A stretch of 64,000 nt of DNA from positions 1,505 to 65,504 of the forward strand of contig CACWHY010000006.1 of assembly GCA_902760805.1 (NCBI GenBank), given 5' to 3'. The stretch's first letter is position 1. Each line of letters opens with the position of its first letter. Source of the stretch: Ruminococcus flavefaciens. GTDB taxonomy: Bacteria; Bacillota; Clostridia; Oscillospirales; Ruminococcaceae. Below, one piece after another: positions 7,513 to 16,375 of the stretch. The notes beneath the pieces are model-generated. The model was given only the letters and a program-made list of their open reading frames with translations, was not told the DNA's origin and did no database searches. The translations under genes and the position numbers were made by a program.

Positions 7513-8959
7513 GGTAGTCCTCCACAGTGAAGCCCCGGCTTTGCATTTTCCGGACCCCGGTGCGGTAGAGAGTGTCGCTCAGGCCGGCTCTCTTAAACGG
7601 TGAAAACGGCGCAAAATAGGGAAATCCGTAGCTTTCCGCAGAGCAGATGTCAGCCAGTATCACACAGCACAAAAGGCTCACCCCGAACAGTCCCAGGAAG
7701 CCCCCTGCCGCCAGCGAGCCGAAACGCAGAAGTGTGATCTGAGAATCGAGCTCCGGCACTGACATTCCTCCAAGGACGGAAAGAGCCGTCATGGTCAGCA
7801 GCGGAGTGCTCACCAGGCCGGACTTCACCGCAGCGTCGCCAATCATCAGGCCGCTGATCACACTTATGGCTCCGCCGGCAGGCTTGGGCAGCCTCACTCC
7901 GGCCTCCCGGATCGCCTCGTACATCAGCAGCACCAGCAGAGATTCGGTGATGATGGACAGCGGAGCTTCCTTCTCGGCCTTCACCAGAAGCATGAGAAGG
8001 GTGCTGTTGAGCAGCTCAGGGTGGTACATGACTACCGCTGCGTAAACGCCCGGCAGCAGCACCGCCACCAGAAAGGAAAGATACTTCAGCCACCGGATGA
8101 AACCGGCATACAGCGGCTTGAATGCGTAGTCGTCCAGAGTCTGGAAGCTCTCGCAGAACAGCTTCGGCACCACCACCGCAAAGGGCAGTCCGTCGCAAAA
8201 AATGGCCACTCGCCCCTCGATCAGCTTTGAGCAGAGCACGTCCGGACGTTCAGTTGTGCCGGCGGTGCTGAACAGGTGGAAGCTCCTCTGCTCCAAAAAC
8301 GGCCGGATATGGCCGGTGGTCAGCAGAGCCTCCAGCTTGATCTGGTCAAGTGAGCTCCGTATCCGTGAAAGGAGCTCCGGCGGCACCCTGTCCTTCATGT
8401 AACAAAGGCAAAGGTCGGTGCGGCTCTGGGAGCCCTTTTGCAGCATCTCCATGCAGAGCTCCGGAGTTTTCAGCCGGCGCCTCACCTGAGACATATTGGT
8501 GCGTATGACCTCGGAGAAGCCCTCATGAGCACCCATGATGTTGCTCTCGTTGGCGGGCTCCTGAACTCCCCGTGAGGCATATCCCTGAGCCCCGAAGGCC
8601 AGCGCCTGAGAGCTGCCGTTTGCCAGAAGAATGGCAAATCCGGAGTAGACCAGACGGAAGAGCTGGCCGAAGGTATCGGCGGTAGGGCTGTCTGTGGAGA
8701 GAAGAAGGTATTTGCGGATATGGTCAAGCAGAGCGGCAGAGCTTTCCACGCCGCTGATCTGAGAAAGGGGCTCGGCGATCTCCTCGGCAATGTAGGAGGA
8801 GGAAACCATGCCCTCGCAGCACAGCAGAGCGCAGTCCGCTCCGCCAACGGTCAGCTGGCTGATCAGCAGGTCAGAGGAATTGCCGGTGAGCTCCCGGAGC
8901 CGGGATATAGTGAGCCGGAGGTCTTCCGGCAGCGGTATATTTTCGTAGTCCGCAGGCAT
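7505..8959 (-). CDS. Ger(x)A-type germinant receptor protein
   Basis: The A subunit of a germinant receptor (GerAA/SpoVAF family), 484 aa: a soluble N-terminal half and a membrane C-terminal half. Family hallmarks are REAGVRLPKPAGGAISVISG and the proline-rich SYGFPYFAPFSPF near the C terminus, and FCDGLPFAVVVP in the middle. The start is set at 8959, where GAGGTGATCATT precedes ATG; the frame remains open 20 codons upstream but without a binding site. A sigma-G-like promoter lies directly upstream. Presence of this operon implies that the organism makes, or recently descended from makers of, germinating spores. Confidence 0.92.
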   Translation of the reverse strand: MPADYENIPLPEDLRLTISRLRELTGNSSDLLISQLTVGGADCALLCCEGMVSSSYIAEEIAEPLSQISGVESSAALLDHIRKYLLLSTDSPTADTFGQLFRLVYSGFAILLANGSSQALAFGAQGYASRGVQEPANESNIMGAHEGFSEVIRTNMSQVRRRLKTPELCMEMLQKGSQSRTDLCLCYMKDRVPPELLSRIRSSLDQIKLEALLTTGHIRPFLEQRSFHLFSTAGTTERPDVLCSKLIEGRVAIFCDGLPFAVVVPKLFCESFQTLDDYAFKPLYAGFIRWLKYLSFLVAVLLPGVYAAVVMYHPELLNSTLLMLLVKAEKEAPLSIITESLLVLLMYEAIREAGVRLPKPAGGAISVISGLMIGDAAVKSGLVSTPLLTMTALSVLGGMSVPELDSQITLLRFGSLAAGGFLGLFGVSLLCCVILADICSAESYGFPYFAPFSPFKRAGLSDTLYRTGVRKMQSRGFTVEDYHE

Positions 8960-8976
8960 AATGATCACCTCGGAGC

Positions 8977-9005
8977 TATTATGCCCGAAGATCAGAGATC
9001 TATCC
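8977..9005 (-). promoter_or_regulatory. Candidate sigma-G (forespore) promoter of the ger operon
   Basis: On the minus strand GGATA (9001-9005) and CATAATA (8977-8983) are 17 bp apart. The -10 box fits the CATWHTA consensus known for sigma-G promoters, which drive germinant-receptor operons in Bacillus; the -35 box fits at four of five positions. Confidence 0.5.
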
Positions 9006-9064
9006 TGAACCAATTGCAATTAAAAGTTTCGCTGGAGCCTTTTCAAAGGCTCGCAGCCGATAAT

Positions 9065-9099
9065 ACAAAAGGGGACGCCCACTCTTGCAGGGCGTCCCC
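9065..9099 (-). terminator. Terminator of htpG
   Basis: On the minus strand GGGGACGCCC and GGGCGTCCCC pair over a 9-nt loop and are followed by TTTTG. A second small hairpin (9106-9127, AACAGTCC/GGACTGTT) sits between it and the htpG stop codon. Confidence 0.85.
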
Positions 9100-9127
9100 T
9101 CTGCCAAAACAGTCCACTGGACTGTTT

Positions 9128-11032
9128 TTACATCAGCTCGCAGATAAGGTTGGAGAACTCCACAGGATCCTCGATGCTCATTCCTTCGATCAGGCAGGCC
9201 TGTGTGTACAGCAGTTTTGCGTACTTGCCCAGCTTCTCCTTATCGCCGGAGTCGCTCAGTGCCTTCAGCTTGCCGTAGATCTCATGATCCGGGTTGATCT
9301 CAAGAACTCTCTGTGCGTGTACCTTCTGGTCAACAGGCATTGAGTTGAGTACCTTCTCCATCTCCAGTGAGATCTCGCCCTCGCTGGTCAGGCATACAGG
9401 GTGAGTTTTCAGTCTCTGAGAAAGAACTACCTTTGAAACTGTTCCCGAAAGCGCCTCAGTAAGAGCTGCCAGCATATCGGAGCTTTCCTCCTCCTTGGCC
9501 TTGAGCTCCTCCTTCTTCTCGGTGCTCTCCAGTCCCAGATCCTCGGAGGAAACAGACTTGAATTCCTTATCCTTATAGGTGTTCAGGGTCTTGATGGCGA
9601 ACTCGTCTATGTTGTCGGTGAGGTAGAGGATCTCAAAGCCATTGTCCTTCACAAGCTCGGTCTGAGGAAGCTGCTCGATACGGGCTGCGCTCTCGCCAGT
9701 CGCATAGTAGATGTACTTCTGCTCCTCACGCATACCTGTTACATACTCGTCCAGAGTTACCAGCTTCTGCTCCTTTGAAGAGGTGAACATCAGCAGGTCC
9801 TGGATTTTCTCCTTATTCATGCCGAAGTCGCTGTAAACGCCGTATTTCAGCTGTAAGCCGAAGACCTTCCAGAACTCCTCATACTTCTCTCTGTCGCTGC
9901 GGAGCATTTTTTTCAGTTCAGCCAGGATCGTCTTCTCGATGCTCTTTGCGATGACCTTCAGCTGTCTGTCGTGCTGGAGCATCTCACGGGAGATGTTCAG
10001 AGAAAGATCCTCTGAGTCCACCAGTCCCTTTACAAAGCTGAGGTAGTCCGGCAGCAGGTCAGCGCACTTGTCCATGATCAGGACGCCGTTTGAGTAGAGC
10101 TGCAAGCCCTTTTCGTACTCCTTAGAATAGTAGTCAAAGGGAGCCTTTGAGGGGATGTAAAGCAGGGCGTTGTAATTTGCGTTGCCCTCATTTTTAACGT
10201 GTGCATAGCGGATAGGCTCGTTGTAGTCGAAGAACTTCTCGGTGTAGAAGTGCTTGTAGTCCTCCTCTTTCAGCTCGGTCTTGTTCTTCTTCCAAAGAGG
10301 CACCATACTGTTGAGAGTCTCCACCTCGATGTACTCCTCATACTCAGGAGCCTTTCCGGCCTCCTTGTCCTCTTCGGACTGATCCTTGGGACGGCTGTGA
10401 GTTACGTTCATCTTGATGGGGAAGCGGATATAGTCGGAATACTTCTTCACCAGAGACTTCAGTCTGTACTGATCCAGGAACTCGCTGTACTTCTCATCCT
10501 CAGTATCATCCAGCAGCTCCAGGATGATCTCGGTGCCGGCAGAGGTCTTCTCGGCCTCACTGATCGTGTAGCCGTCAACGCCCTCGCTCTCCCACTGATA
10601 GGCCTTGTCGCTGCCGAAAGCCTTCGAGATGACTGTTACCTTCTTTGCGACCATGAATGCAGAGTAGAAGCCTACACCGAACTGGCCGATGATCTGATTG
10701 TCCTCCTCCAGCTTGTTCTCGTTTTTGAACTTGAAGGAGCCGCTGTTTGCGATAGTACCAAGGTTGTTCTCGAGCTCCTCCTTAGTCATGCCGATGCCGT
10801 TATCAACGATCTTCAGGGTCTTTGCGTCCTTGTCGGCATAGAGCCAGATAGCGAAGTCCTCCTTGTTCAGACCAACGCTGTCGTCGGTCAGCGAGCGGAA
10901 ATAGAGCTTGTCTATGGCGTCGCTGGCGTTTGAGATCAGCTCTCTGAGGAAGATCTCCTTATGTGTATAAATTGAGTGGATCATCATGTCCAAAAGTCTT
11001 TTGGACTCTGCTTTGAACTGTTTGGTTTCCAT
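9128..11032 (-). CDS. htpG: Molecular chaperone HtpG (Hsp90)
   Basis: Cytosolic ATP-dependent chaperone, 634 aa as usual for the family. The N-terminal ATPase (residues 1-220) shows [17 protein letters not shown] with the catalytic Glu and nucleotide-binding Asn, [14 protein letters not shown] and [13 protein letters not shown]. The middle domain carries the [14 protein letters not shown] motif with its conserved Arg, and the C-terminal dimer domain follows. The start is placed at 11032 (METKQF), 9 bp after GGAG; longer starts would use codons inside the binding site. A CIRCE operator sits in its leader, so it should belong to the HrcA regulon. Single-gene unit with promoter and terminator. 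Confidence 0.98.
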   Translation of the reverse strand: METKQFKAESKRLLDMMIHSIYTHKEIFLRELISNASDAIDKLYFRSLTDDSVGLNKEDFAIWLYADKDAKTLKIVDNGIGMTKEELENNLGTIANSGSFKFKNENKLEEDNQIIGQFGVGFYSAFMVAKKVTVISKAFGSDKAYQWESEGVDGYTISEAEKTSAGTEIILELLDDTEDEKYSEFLDQYRLKSLVKKYSDYIRFPIKMNVTHSRPKDQSEEDKEAGKAPEYEEYIEVETLNSMVPLWKKNKTELKEEDYKHFYTEKFFDYNEPIRYAHVKNEGNANYNALLYIPSKAPFDYYSKEYEKGLQLYSNGVLIMDKCADLLPDYLSFVKGLVDSEDLSLNISREMLQHDRQLKVIAKSIEKTILAELKKMLRSDREKYEEFWKVFGLQLKYGVYSDFGMNKEKIQDLLMFTSSKEQKLVTLDEYVTGMREEQKYIYYATGESAARIEQLPQTELVKDNGFEILYLTDNIDEFAIKTLNTYKDKEFKSVSSEDLGLESTEKKEELKAKEEESSDMLAALTEALSGTVSKVVLSQRLKTHPVCLTSEGEISLEMEKVLNSMPVDQKVHAQRVLEINPDHEIYGKLKALSDSGDKEKLGKYAKLLYTQACLIEGMSIEDPVEFSNLICELM

Positions 11033-11054
11033 TAAAAACATCTCCATTGGTGAT

Positions 11055-11081
11055 TTAGCACTCTCGGCATTAGAGTGCTAA
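11055..11081 (-). promoter_or_regulatory. CIRCE operator of htpG
   Basis: TTAGCACTC - 9 bp - GAGTGCTAA, a perfect CIRCE inverted repeat, the binding site of the heat-shock repressor HrcA. It lies just downstream of the htpG promoter. Confidence 0.95.
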
Positions 11082-11085
11082 ATAT

Positions 11086-11114
11086 AGTATATAACCCTGA
11101 GCGAGCAAAGTCAA
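11086..11114 (-). promoter_or_regulatory. Promoter of htpG
   Basis: On the minus strand TTGACT (11109-11114) and TATACT (11086-11091) are spaced 17 bp, directly upstream of the CIRCE element. Confidence 0.8.
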
Positions 11115-11164
11115 GGGCAGAGGAAAATGTTTACAGTTTGTTCACATTTGAGCGACAACGAATT

Positions 11165-11307
11165 GTAGGGGAGGCCGCCCTCGGCCTCCCGGTGGTTTGG
11201 ACAACATATGCGAAAACGATGTGTAGGGGCGGATATTATCCGCCCGGCCTTTTGGACAACATGATTGGAAACGACCTGTAGGGGAGGCCGCCCTCGGCCT
11301 CCCCTAC
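11165..11307. repeat. Tandem palindromic interspersed repeat, three units
   Basis: Three units start with GTAGGGG at 11165, 11223 and 11278 (58 and 55 bp apart). Each opens with a palindrome: GGGGAGGCCGCCCTCGGCCT in units 1 and 3 and GGGGCGGATATTATCCGCCC in unit 2. Units 1 and 2 continue with TTTGGACAACAT and a GAAA(A)CGA segment. Unit 3 closes as a full inverted repeat ending CCCCTAC. A damaged relative occurs at 27922-27945. It lies between the divergent htpG and DUF4317 promoters. Confidence 0.85.
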
Positions 11308-11364
11308 AGATCGTTCCCCGGCACAAATTCAAAAATGCCCGCACAACGCCCAAGATCCAAGGAC

Positions 11365-11393
11365 TTGCATTTTCATGGGAAACGTAGTATAAT
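11365..11393 (+). promoter_or_regulatory. Promoter of the DUF4317-ClC operon
   Basis: TTGCAT (11365-11370) and TATAAT (11388-11393) with a 17-bp spacer. Confidence 0.75.
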
Positions 11394-11428
11394 GACAGGG
11401 TACGATTTTTTCAGAAAGAGGCATACAT

Positions 11429-12559
11429 ATGAATAAGAAAGAAACAGCCGAGATCAAAAAGAATTTCTCCGATAAAAGCGGATTTTTCATTATGGAGCGT
11501 GTTCTCACTGCCTTCGTGGACGCTGAGAAAAACGTCCGCTGCCAGAATGTCAGCTCCTGTCTGACCATGCCCGTAGAGGAGCACGATGTTTACGACGAGA
11601 CCCTCAAAAAGGTGCTCAACACCAACGTGGGCAAGAATTTCTCCGAGTATGAGTTCCCCAACGAGGCCTATGAGGAGGATCAGCCCCAGCACATCCTCTA
11701 CTCACTGCTGAAAAGCGAGCTGAAGGACGAGATCGTCTGCGAGAACTTCCTAAACCACATCGCCAACAATATCGCCTACACAGGCCCCTTCGCAGTGATC
11801 ACTGCTTACTGCGTTTACACGATCCGCAAGAAGGACAAGAACGATGAGTTTGCCGAGGGCGAGGACGAGCTCTACCGCTATATCCTCACTGCGATCTGTC
11901 CCGTGCAGACCTCCAGCGACGGCTTCGTTTTCGACTCAGTAGGCAACGAGATCACCAAGAAGCTCAACAACGAGCTGATCATCAGCAAGGCCCCCTCAGA
12001 CGGCTTCCTCTACCCGGTATTCTCAAACCGCTCCACCGACATCAACCACGTTATGTACTACGCAAAGTCCGCCGCTAAGCCCAATGTTTCCGTTGTGGAG
12101 AACGTTCTTGGTTGCAGCTTCGTCATGAGCGCCGACAGCGAGAAAGCCTCCTTCCAGAGCATCCTCAAGGACGTTGTGGGCGACGACCTGGACTACATGG
12201 TGATCAAGACCGTAAACGAGAAGATCCAGGAGGTTGTCGAGGAGAACAAGGACGACACCGAAAACGCTATCATCGACGACATCAAGCTCCGGGATATCCT
12301 GGTGGACATCGGAGTTCCCGAGGAACGCACCGAAATGGTGAAGCCGGTGTTCGAGAAGGTATGCGGCAATACTCCCCTCACCGCCTCAAACCTGACCGAG
12401 AGCAAAACCGTTCTTGCTGCTCCCGGCATAACCGTGAACATCAAGCCCTCTGCCGCTGACAAGGTACGCACAAGCGTGGTGGACGGCAGGCGCTGTCTCC
12501 TCATCGACATCGACGACCCCACTATCGAGATCAACGGCCTTCCCGTTACCCTCAGCTGA
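11429..12559 (+). CDS. DUF4317 protein, unknown function
   Basis: A 376-aa soluble protein matching the DUF4317 family as I know it: MNKKETAEIKKNFSDKSGFF at the start, then VLTAFVDAEKNVRC and YLYPVFSNRSTDINHVMYY-like blocks in the middle. No catalytic motif or membrane segment is visible. The C terminus (residues 335-376) looks like a small beta domain. AGAAAGAGG precedes the ATG by 8 bp. The ClC channel gene starts one base after its stop, so they form an operon; whether they work together is unknown. Confidence 0.85.
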   Translation: MNKKETAEIKKNFSDKSGFFIMERVLTAFVDAEKNVRCQNVSSCLTMPVEEHDVYDETLKKVLNTNVGKNFSEYEFPNEAYEEDQPQHILYSLLKSELKDEIVCENFLNHIANNIAYTGPFAVITAYCVYTIRKKDKNDEFAEGEDELYRYILTAICPVQTSSDGFVFDSVGNEITKKLNNELIISKAPSDGFLYPVFSNRSTDINHVMYYAKSAAKPNVSVVENVLGCSFVMSADSEKASFQSILKDVVGDDLDYMVIKTVNEKIQEVVEENKDDTENAIIDDIKLRDILVDIGVPEERTEMVKPVFEKVCGNTPLTASNLTESKTVLAAPGITVNIKPSAADKVRTSVVDGRRCLLIDIDDPTIEINGLPVTLS

Positions 12560-12560
12560 C

Positions 12561-13835
12561 ATGGGCACAATACTGAAAAGCCTTGCCGAAGAGATAAAGC
12601 GTGAGGAGATCGCTGAGTCCAAGAGCTTCGTGAAATGGCTGGCGATCGGCTCAGTTTCCGGCATGGTCATCGGACTTGTGGGAACTCTGTTCCACCTTTG
12701 CTCAAGCTCAGCAGAGTTCTTCCGCAGCGAGCACCCCTGGCTCATTTTCCTGCTGCCGCTGTCGGGAGCTGCGATCCAGTTCTTCTACGACGCCATGCGC
12801 TACAGCCACGACAAGGGCACGAATTTAGTCCTGCTGGCAGTCAGGGACAACCGCAACATGGGTCCCCGTCAGGCTGCCTGCATCTTTATCGCTTCGGTGA
12901 TAACTCACCTTTTTGGCGGATCCAGCGGCCGTGAGGGAGCCTCTCTCCAGATCGGCGCCGCTATCGGATCCTTTGCTGGACGAAGGCTATCCTTCAACGA
13001 GGACGACCGACGGATCATGACCATGTGCTGCATGGCAGCAATGTTCGCTGCGGTCTTTGGCACACCGGTCACAGCTGCGATCTTCTCCATGGAGGTCATA
13101 AGCGTAGGCATTTTCTACTACTCAGCGATCGTTCCCTGCGTAGTTTCGGCACTTACCGCCAGCTTCGTGTCATCGCTCTTCGGTATCTCAAAGCTGGATC
13201 TGTCGGTCATGGTGCCTGAGGCTGAGCCTGTGAATTACCTGAAGACCGCTCTTCTGGGAGCTCTCTGCGCTCTGCTCAGCGTGGTGTTCTGCGCAGCCAT
13301 GAGCGGCACTCTCAAGACCTTCCGCAAGATCAAAAATCACGCTGTCCGTGCTGCTGTGGGCGGAGCTATCGTGGTGGTGCTCACCCTCATCGTGGGAGAC
13401 CAGACCTACAACGGCACCGGCGGCGCAATGATCGTTTCCGCATTCAGCGAAAGGCCATACGTCGGCGCATTCGCCGTAAAGCTGCTGTTCACCGTGATCA
13501 CTTTGTGCAGCGGCTTCAAGGGCGGCGAGATCTTCCCGGTGTTCTTCATCGGATCCTCCTTCGGAAGCGCCATCGCTCCACTTTTCGGCTTCGACTGCTC
13601 AATGGGCGCAGCTGTGGGCATGACGGCTCTTTTCTGCGGAGTCACCAACTGCCCCGTGGCTTCCCTTCTGCTGAGCGTGGAGCTCTTCGGCGGCAAGGGA
13701 CTGCCCTTCTTCGTCCTTGCAAGCGCCGTCAGCTATATGCTCTCAGGCTATCGGGGACTCTACAGTGAGCAGAAGATCCTCTACTCAAAGATCCGTCCAC
13801 GCTATATCAACAAGCGCATCGGCGACAAGAAATAA
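12561..13835 (+). CDS. ClC-family chloride channel or antiporter
   Basis: A 424-aa membrane protein of the voltage-gated chloride channel family. The anion-pore signatures are present: GGSSGREGASLQIGAAIGSF, whose Glu in GREG corresponds to the gating glutamate, and SGFKGGEIFPVFFIGSSFG. About ten to twelve hydrophobic segments are visible and there is no C-terminal CBS pair. It may exchange Cl- or F- for protons; the sequence does not show a fluoride-specific signature that I can name. Translation follows the DUF4317 gene after a single base, then the transcript ends at a strong terminator. Confidence 0.93.
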   Translation: MGTILKSLAEEIKREEIAESKSFVKWLAIGSVSGMVIGLVGTLFHLCSSSAEFFRSEHPWLIFLLPLSGAAIQFFYDAMRYSHDKGTNLVLLAVRDNRNMGPRQAACIFIASVITHLFGGSSGREGASLQIGAAIGSFAGRRLSFNEDDRRIMTMCCMAAMFAAVFGTPVTAAIFSMEVISVGIFYYSAIVPCVVSALTASFVSSLFGISKLDLSVMVPEAEPVNYLKTALLGALCALLSVVFCAAMSGTLKTFRKIKNHAVRAAVGGAIVVVLTLIVGDQTYNGTGGAMIVSAFSERPYVGAFAVKLLFTVITLCSGFKGGEIFPVFFIGSSFGSAIAPLFGFDCSMGAAVGMTALFCGVTNCPVASLLLSVELFGGKGLPFFVLASAVSYMLSGYRGLYSEQKILYSKIRPRYINKRIGDKK

Positions 13836-13837
13836 TG

Positions 13838-13864
13838 AAAGCGGCTCAGCTGAGCCGCTTTTTT
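13838..13864 (+). terminator. Terminator after the ClC gene
   Basis: AAGCGGCTCA and TGAGCCGCTT pair, followed by TTTT. Confidence 0.9.
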
Positions 13865-13958
13865 CATGAGGGAGCTTTGTATCACATAGGAAGGTCTCCA
13901 TGGAGCATTAGCCATACGCAACATTTCCCGCAGAATGAAAAAATTTCCCCGTAATATA

Positions 13959-13987
13959 TTGACTTATTTATTATAAAAGAGTATAAT
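13959..13987 (+). promoter_or_regulatory. Promoter of serC-serA
   Basis: TTGACT (13959-13964) and TATAAT (13982-13987) with a 17-bp spacer. The leader to the start codon is about 55 nt; no riboswitch fold was recognised. Confidence 0.85.
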
Positions 13988-14048
13988 TGTAATGTATGGC
14001 ACATATCAGATCATATTAAATATAATTGTTCAATGGAGGTTTTTTACA

Positions 14049-15134
14049 ATGAGCAGAGTTTATAACTTCAGCGCCGGCCCTGCTGTTCTCCCCGAGGAAG
14101 TCCTCAAGGAGTGCGCAGAGGAAATGATGGACTATAAGGGCTGCGGAATGTCCGTTATGGAGATGTCCCACCGTTCAAAGGTCTATGACGAGATCATCAA
14201 GGAGGCCGAGAAGGACCTTCGTGACCTTATGAACATCCCCGACAACTACAAGGTCATCTTCGTTCAGGGCGGTGCTTCCCTGGTTTTTGCAGGCGTTCCC
14301 ATGAATCTTATGAAGAAGGGCAAGGCTGCTTACATCATCACCGGTCAGTGGGCTAAGAAGGCCGCTCAGGAGGCTGAGAAGTACGGCGAGGTAGTTAGAG
14401 TAGCTTCCTCCGCAGACAAGACCTTCTCCTATATCCCCGACTGCTCAGACCTCGATATCCCCGAGGACGTTGACTACGTTTATATCTGCGAGAACAACAC
14501 TATCTACGGAACTAAGTTCTGGGAGCTCCCCAATACTAAGGGCCATGAGCTGGTAGCTGACGTAAGCTCCTGCTTCCTCTCTGAGCCTGTTGACGTTTCC
14601 AAGTACGGCGTTATCTACGGCGGCGTTCAGAAGAACGTTGGTCCTTCCGGCGTTCAGATCATCATCGTTCGTGAGGATCTTATCGCTGACGGTCCTGCTC
14701 TTTCCTGCACTCCTACTATGATGGACTGGAAGATCCAGGCTGACAACGAGTCCCTCTACAACACTCCTCCCTGCTACGGCATCTACGTTTGCGGCAAGGT
14801 ATTCAAGTGGATCAAGAAGATGGGCGGCCTTGAGGCTATGAAGGCTCACAACGAGAAGAAGGCTAAGCTGCTGTATGATTTCCTCGACCAGAGCAAGATG
14901 TTCAAGGGCACTGTTGAGCCTAAGGACAGATCCCTCATGAACGTTCCCTTCATCACAGGCAGCGACGAGCTGGACAAGAAGTTCATCGCTGAGTCTAAGG
15001 CTGCCGGCTTTGAGAATCTCAAGGGCCACAGAACTGTCGGCGGTATGCGTGCTTCCATCTACAACGCTATGCCTATGGAGGGCGTTGAGAAGCTGGTAGC
15101 ATTCATGAAGAAGTTCGAGGAAGAGAATTCCTGA
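14049..15134 (+). CDS. serC: Phosphoserine aminotransferase
   Basis: Second step of serine synthesis: 3-phosphohydroxypyruvate plus glutamate to O-phosphoserine, PLP-dependent. 361 aa, normal length. It starts MSRVYNFSAGPAVLPEEVL, the family N terminus; HRSKVYDEI and VQGGASLVFAGVPMNL follow, and the PLP-binding lysine is in YGGVQKNVGPSG. The ATG at 14049 follows GGAGG; the open frame upstream (from 13992) has no binding site and lies in the leader. serA follows after 37 bp. No serB phosphatase gene is nearby. The gene shows the strong C-ending and GCT/AAG codon preference of highly expressed genes here. Confidence 0.97.
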   Translation: MSRVYNFSAGPAVLPEEVLKECAEEMMDYKGCGMSVMEMSHRSKVYDEIIKEAEKDLRDLMNIPDNYKVIFVQGGASLVFAGVPMNLMKKGKAAYIITGQWAKKAAQEAEKYGEVVRVASSADKTFSYIPDCSDLDIPEDVDYVYICENNTIYGTKFWELPNTKGHELVADVSSCFLSEPVDVSKYGVIYGGVQKNVGPSGVQIIIVREDLIADGPALSCTPTMMDWKIQADNESLYNTPPCYGIYVCGKVFKWIKKMGGLEAMKAHNEKKAKLLYDFLDQSKMFKGTVEPKDRSLMNVPFITGSDELDKKFIAESKAAGFENLKGHRTVGGMRASIYNAMPMEGVEKLVAFMKKFEEENS

Positions 15135-15171
15135 TCACTCTCCAAATTATTATAGAAAGAGGTAGTTACTG

Positions 15172-16335
15172 ATGTTCAATATACAGACACTCAACAAGAT
15201 CTCTTCTGTAGGAACAGAGATCTTCGATAAGAATAAGTACAACATCACAGACGAGCACGCCAATCCCGATGCTATCATGGTGCGCTCCGCTAAGATGCAC
15301 GACATGGTTTTCGGCGATAAGCTGATAGCTATCGCAAGAGCAGGCGCCGGCGTCAACAACATCCCCGTTGACCGCTGCGCTCAGGAGGGTATCTGCGTTT
15401 TCAATACCCCCGGTGCTAACTCAAACGCTGTTAAGGAGCTGGCTATCTGCGCTCTGCTCCTCTCCTCAAGAAAGATCACTGAGGCTGCTGCTTGGGCTGC
15501 TTCTCTGAAGGGAACTCCCGATGCTCCTAAGGCTGTTGAGGCTGGAAAGAGCAAGTTCGCAGGTCCTGAGATCTCCGGAAAGACTCTGGGTATCATCGGT
15601 CTGGGCGCTATCGGCGGAAAGATCGCTAACGCTGCTGAGGCTCTGGGCATGAAGGTCATCGGCTTCGATCCCTTCCTGTCAGTTGGCGCTGCTCTCCACC
15701 TGGATTCCTCTGTTGAGATCGTTGCAGACATCAACGACATCTACAAGAACAGCGATTACATCACTATCCATATGCCCTACACTCCTCAGACTAAGAACAC
15801 TATCGACGCTGAGCAGATCGCTATGATGAAGGACGGCGTTCGCCTTATCAACCTGGCTCGCGGTGAGCTCATCAACAGCGAGGCTGTTATCAAGGCTATC
15901 GCTGACGGCAAGGTAGCTAAGTACGTTACCGACTTCGCTGACGACACTGTTCTGGGCGCTGAGAACGTTATCGTTCTTCCTCACCTGGGCGCTTCTACTC
16001 CCGAGAGCGAGGACAACTGCGCTGTTATGGCAGCTCAGGAGCTCATCGACTACATCGAGAACGGAAACATCAAGAACAGCGTTAACCTTCCTAACGCTTC
16101 TATGGATACTCCTGATACCCGTATCTGCGTTATCCACAAGAATGTTCCCACACTCATCGCTTCCATCACATCTGCTGTTGGAAACGAGGGCATCAACATC
16201 GAGAACATGGTAAACGCAAGCAAGGGCGATTTCGCTTACACTATGCTGGCTGTTACCGGCGAGGTTTCTCCCTCTGTTGAGGGCAAGATCAACTCCGTTG
16301 ACGGTGTTATCAGAGTAAGAGTCATCAACAAGTAA
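15172..16335 (+). CDS. serA: D-3-phosphoglycerate dehydrogenase with ACT domain
   Basis: First step of serine synthesis, NAD-dependent oxidation of 3-phosphoglycerate. 387 aa: substrate domain, Rossmann domain with GLGAIGGKIANAAEALG and the following acidic FDPF, catalytic Arg in INLARGELI and His in LPHLGAST, and a C-terminal ACT domain (about 315-387) that normally senses serine. It is the short form without the extra domain of the long type. GAGGT precedes the ATG. Operon with serC. Confidence 0.97.
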   Translation: MFNIQTLNKISSVGTEIFDKNKYNITDEHANPDAIMVRSAKMHDMVFGDKLIAIARAGAGVNNIPVDRCAQEGICVFNTPGANSNAVKELAICALLLSSRKITEAAAWAASLKGTPDAPKAVEAGKSKFAGPEISGKTLGIIGLGAIGGKIANAAEALGMKVIGFDPFLSVGAALHLDSSVEIVADINDIYKNSDYITIHMPYTPQTKNTIDAEQIAMMKDGVRLINLARGELINSEAVIKAIADGKVAKYVTDFADDTVLGAENVIVLPHLGASTPESEDNCAVMAAQELIDYIENGNIKNSVNLPNASMDTPDTRICVIHKNVPTLIASITSAVGNEGINIENMVNASKGDFAYTMLAVTGEVSPSVEGKINSVDGVIRVRVINK

Positions 16336-16349
16336 GATATAATGAAAAA

Positions 16350-16375
16350 GGCCGCCGATCGGCGGTCTTTTTTTA
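16350..16375. terminator. Bidirectional terminator between serA and the rhomboid gene
   Basis: GGCCGCCGATCGGCGGTC is a near-perfect palindrome flanked by A's before and TTTTTTT after it, so it can serve the convergent genes on both strands. Confidence 0.85.

Noticed and set aside
10199-10933. 244-codon open frame antisense to htpG
   Set aside because: Leu/Val/Glu-rich shadow of the coding strand; no family resemblance and no start signal.
11165-11307. A CRISPR array
   Set aside because: Three units only, and the non-palindromic part is conserved between units instead of being unique spacers; no cas genes nearby.
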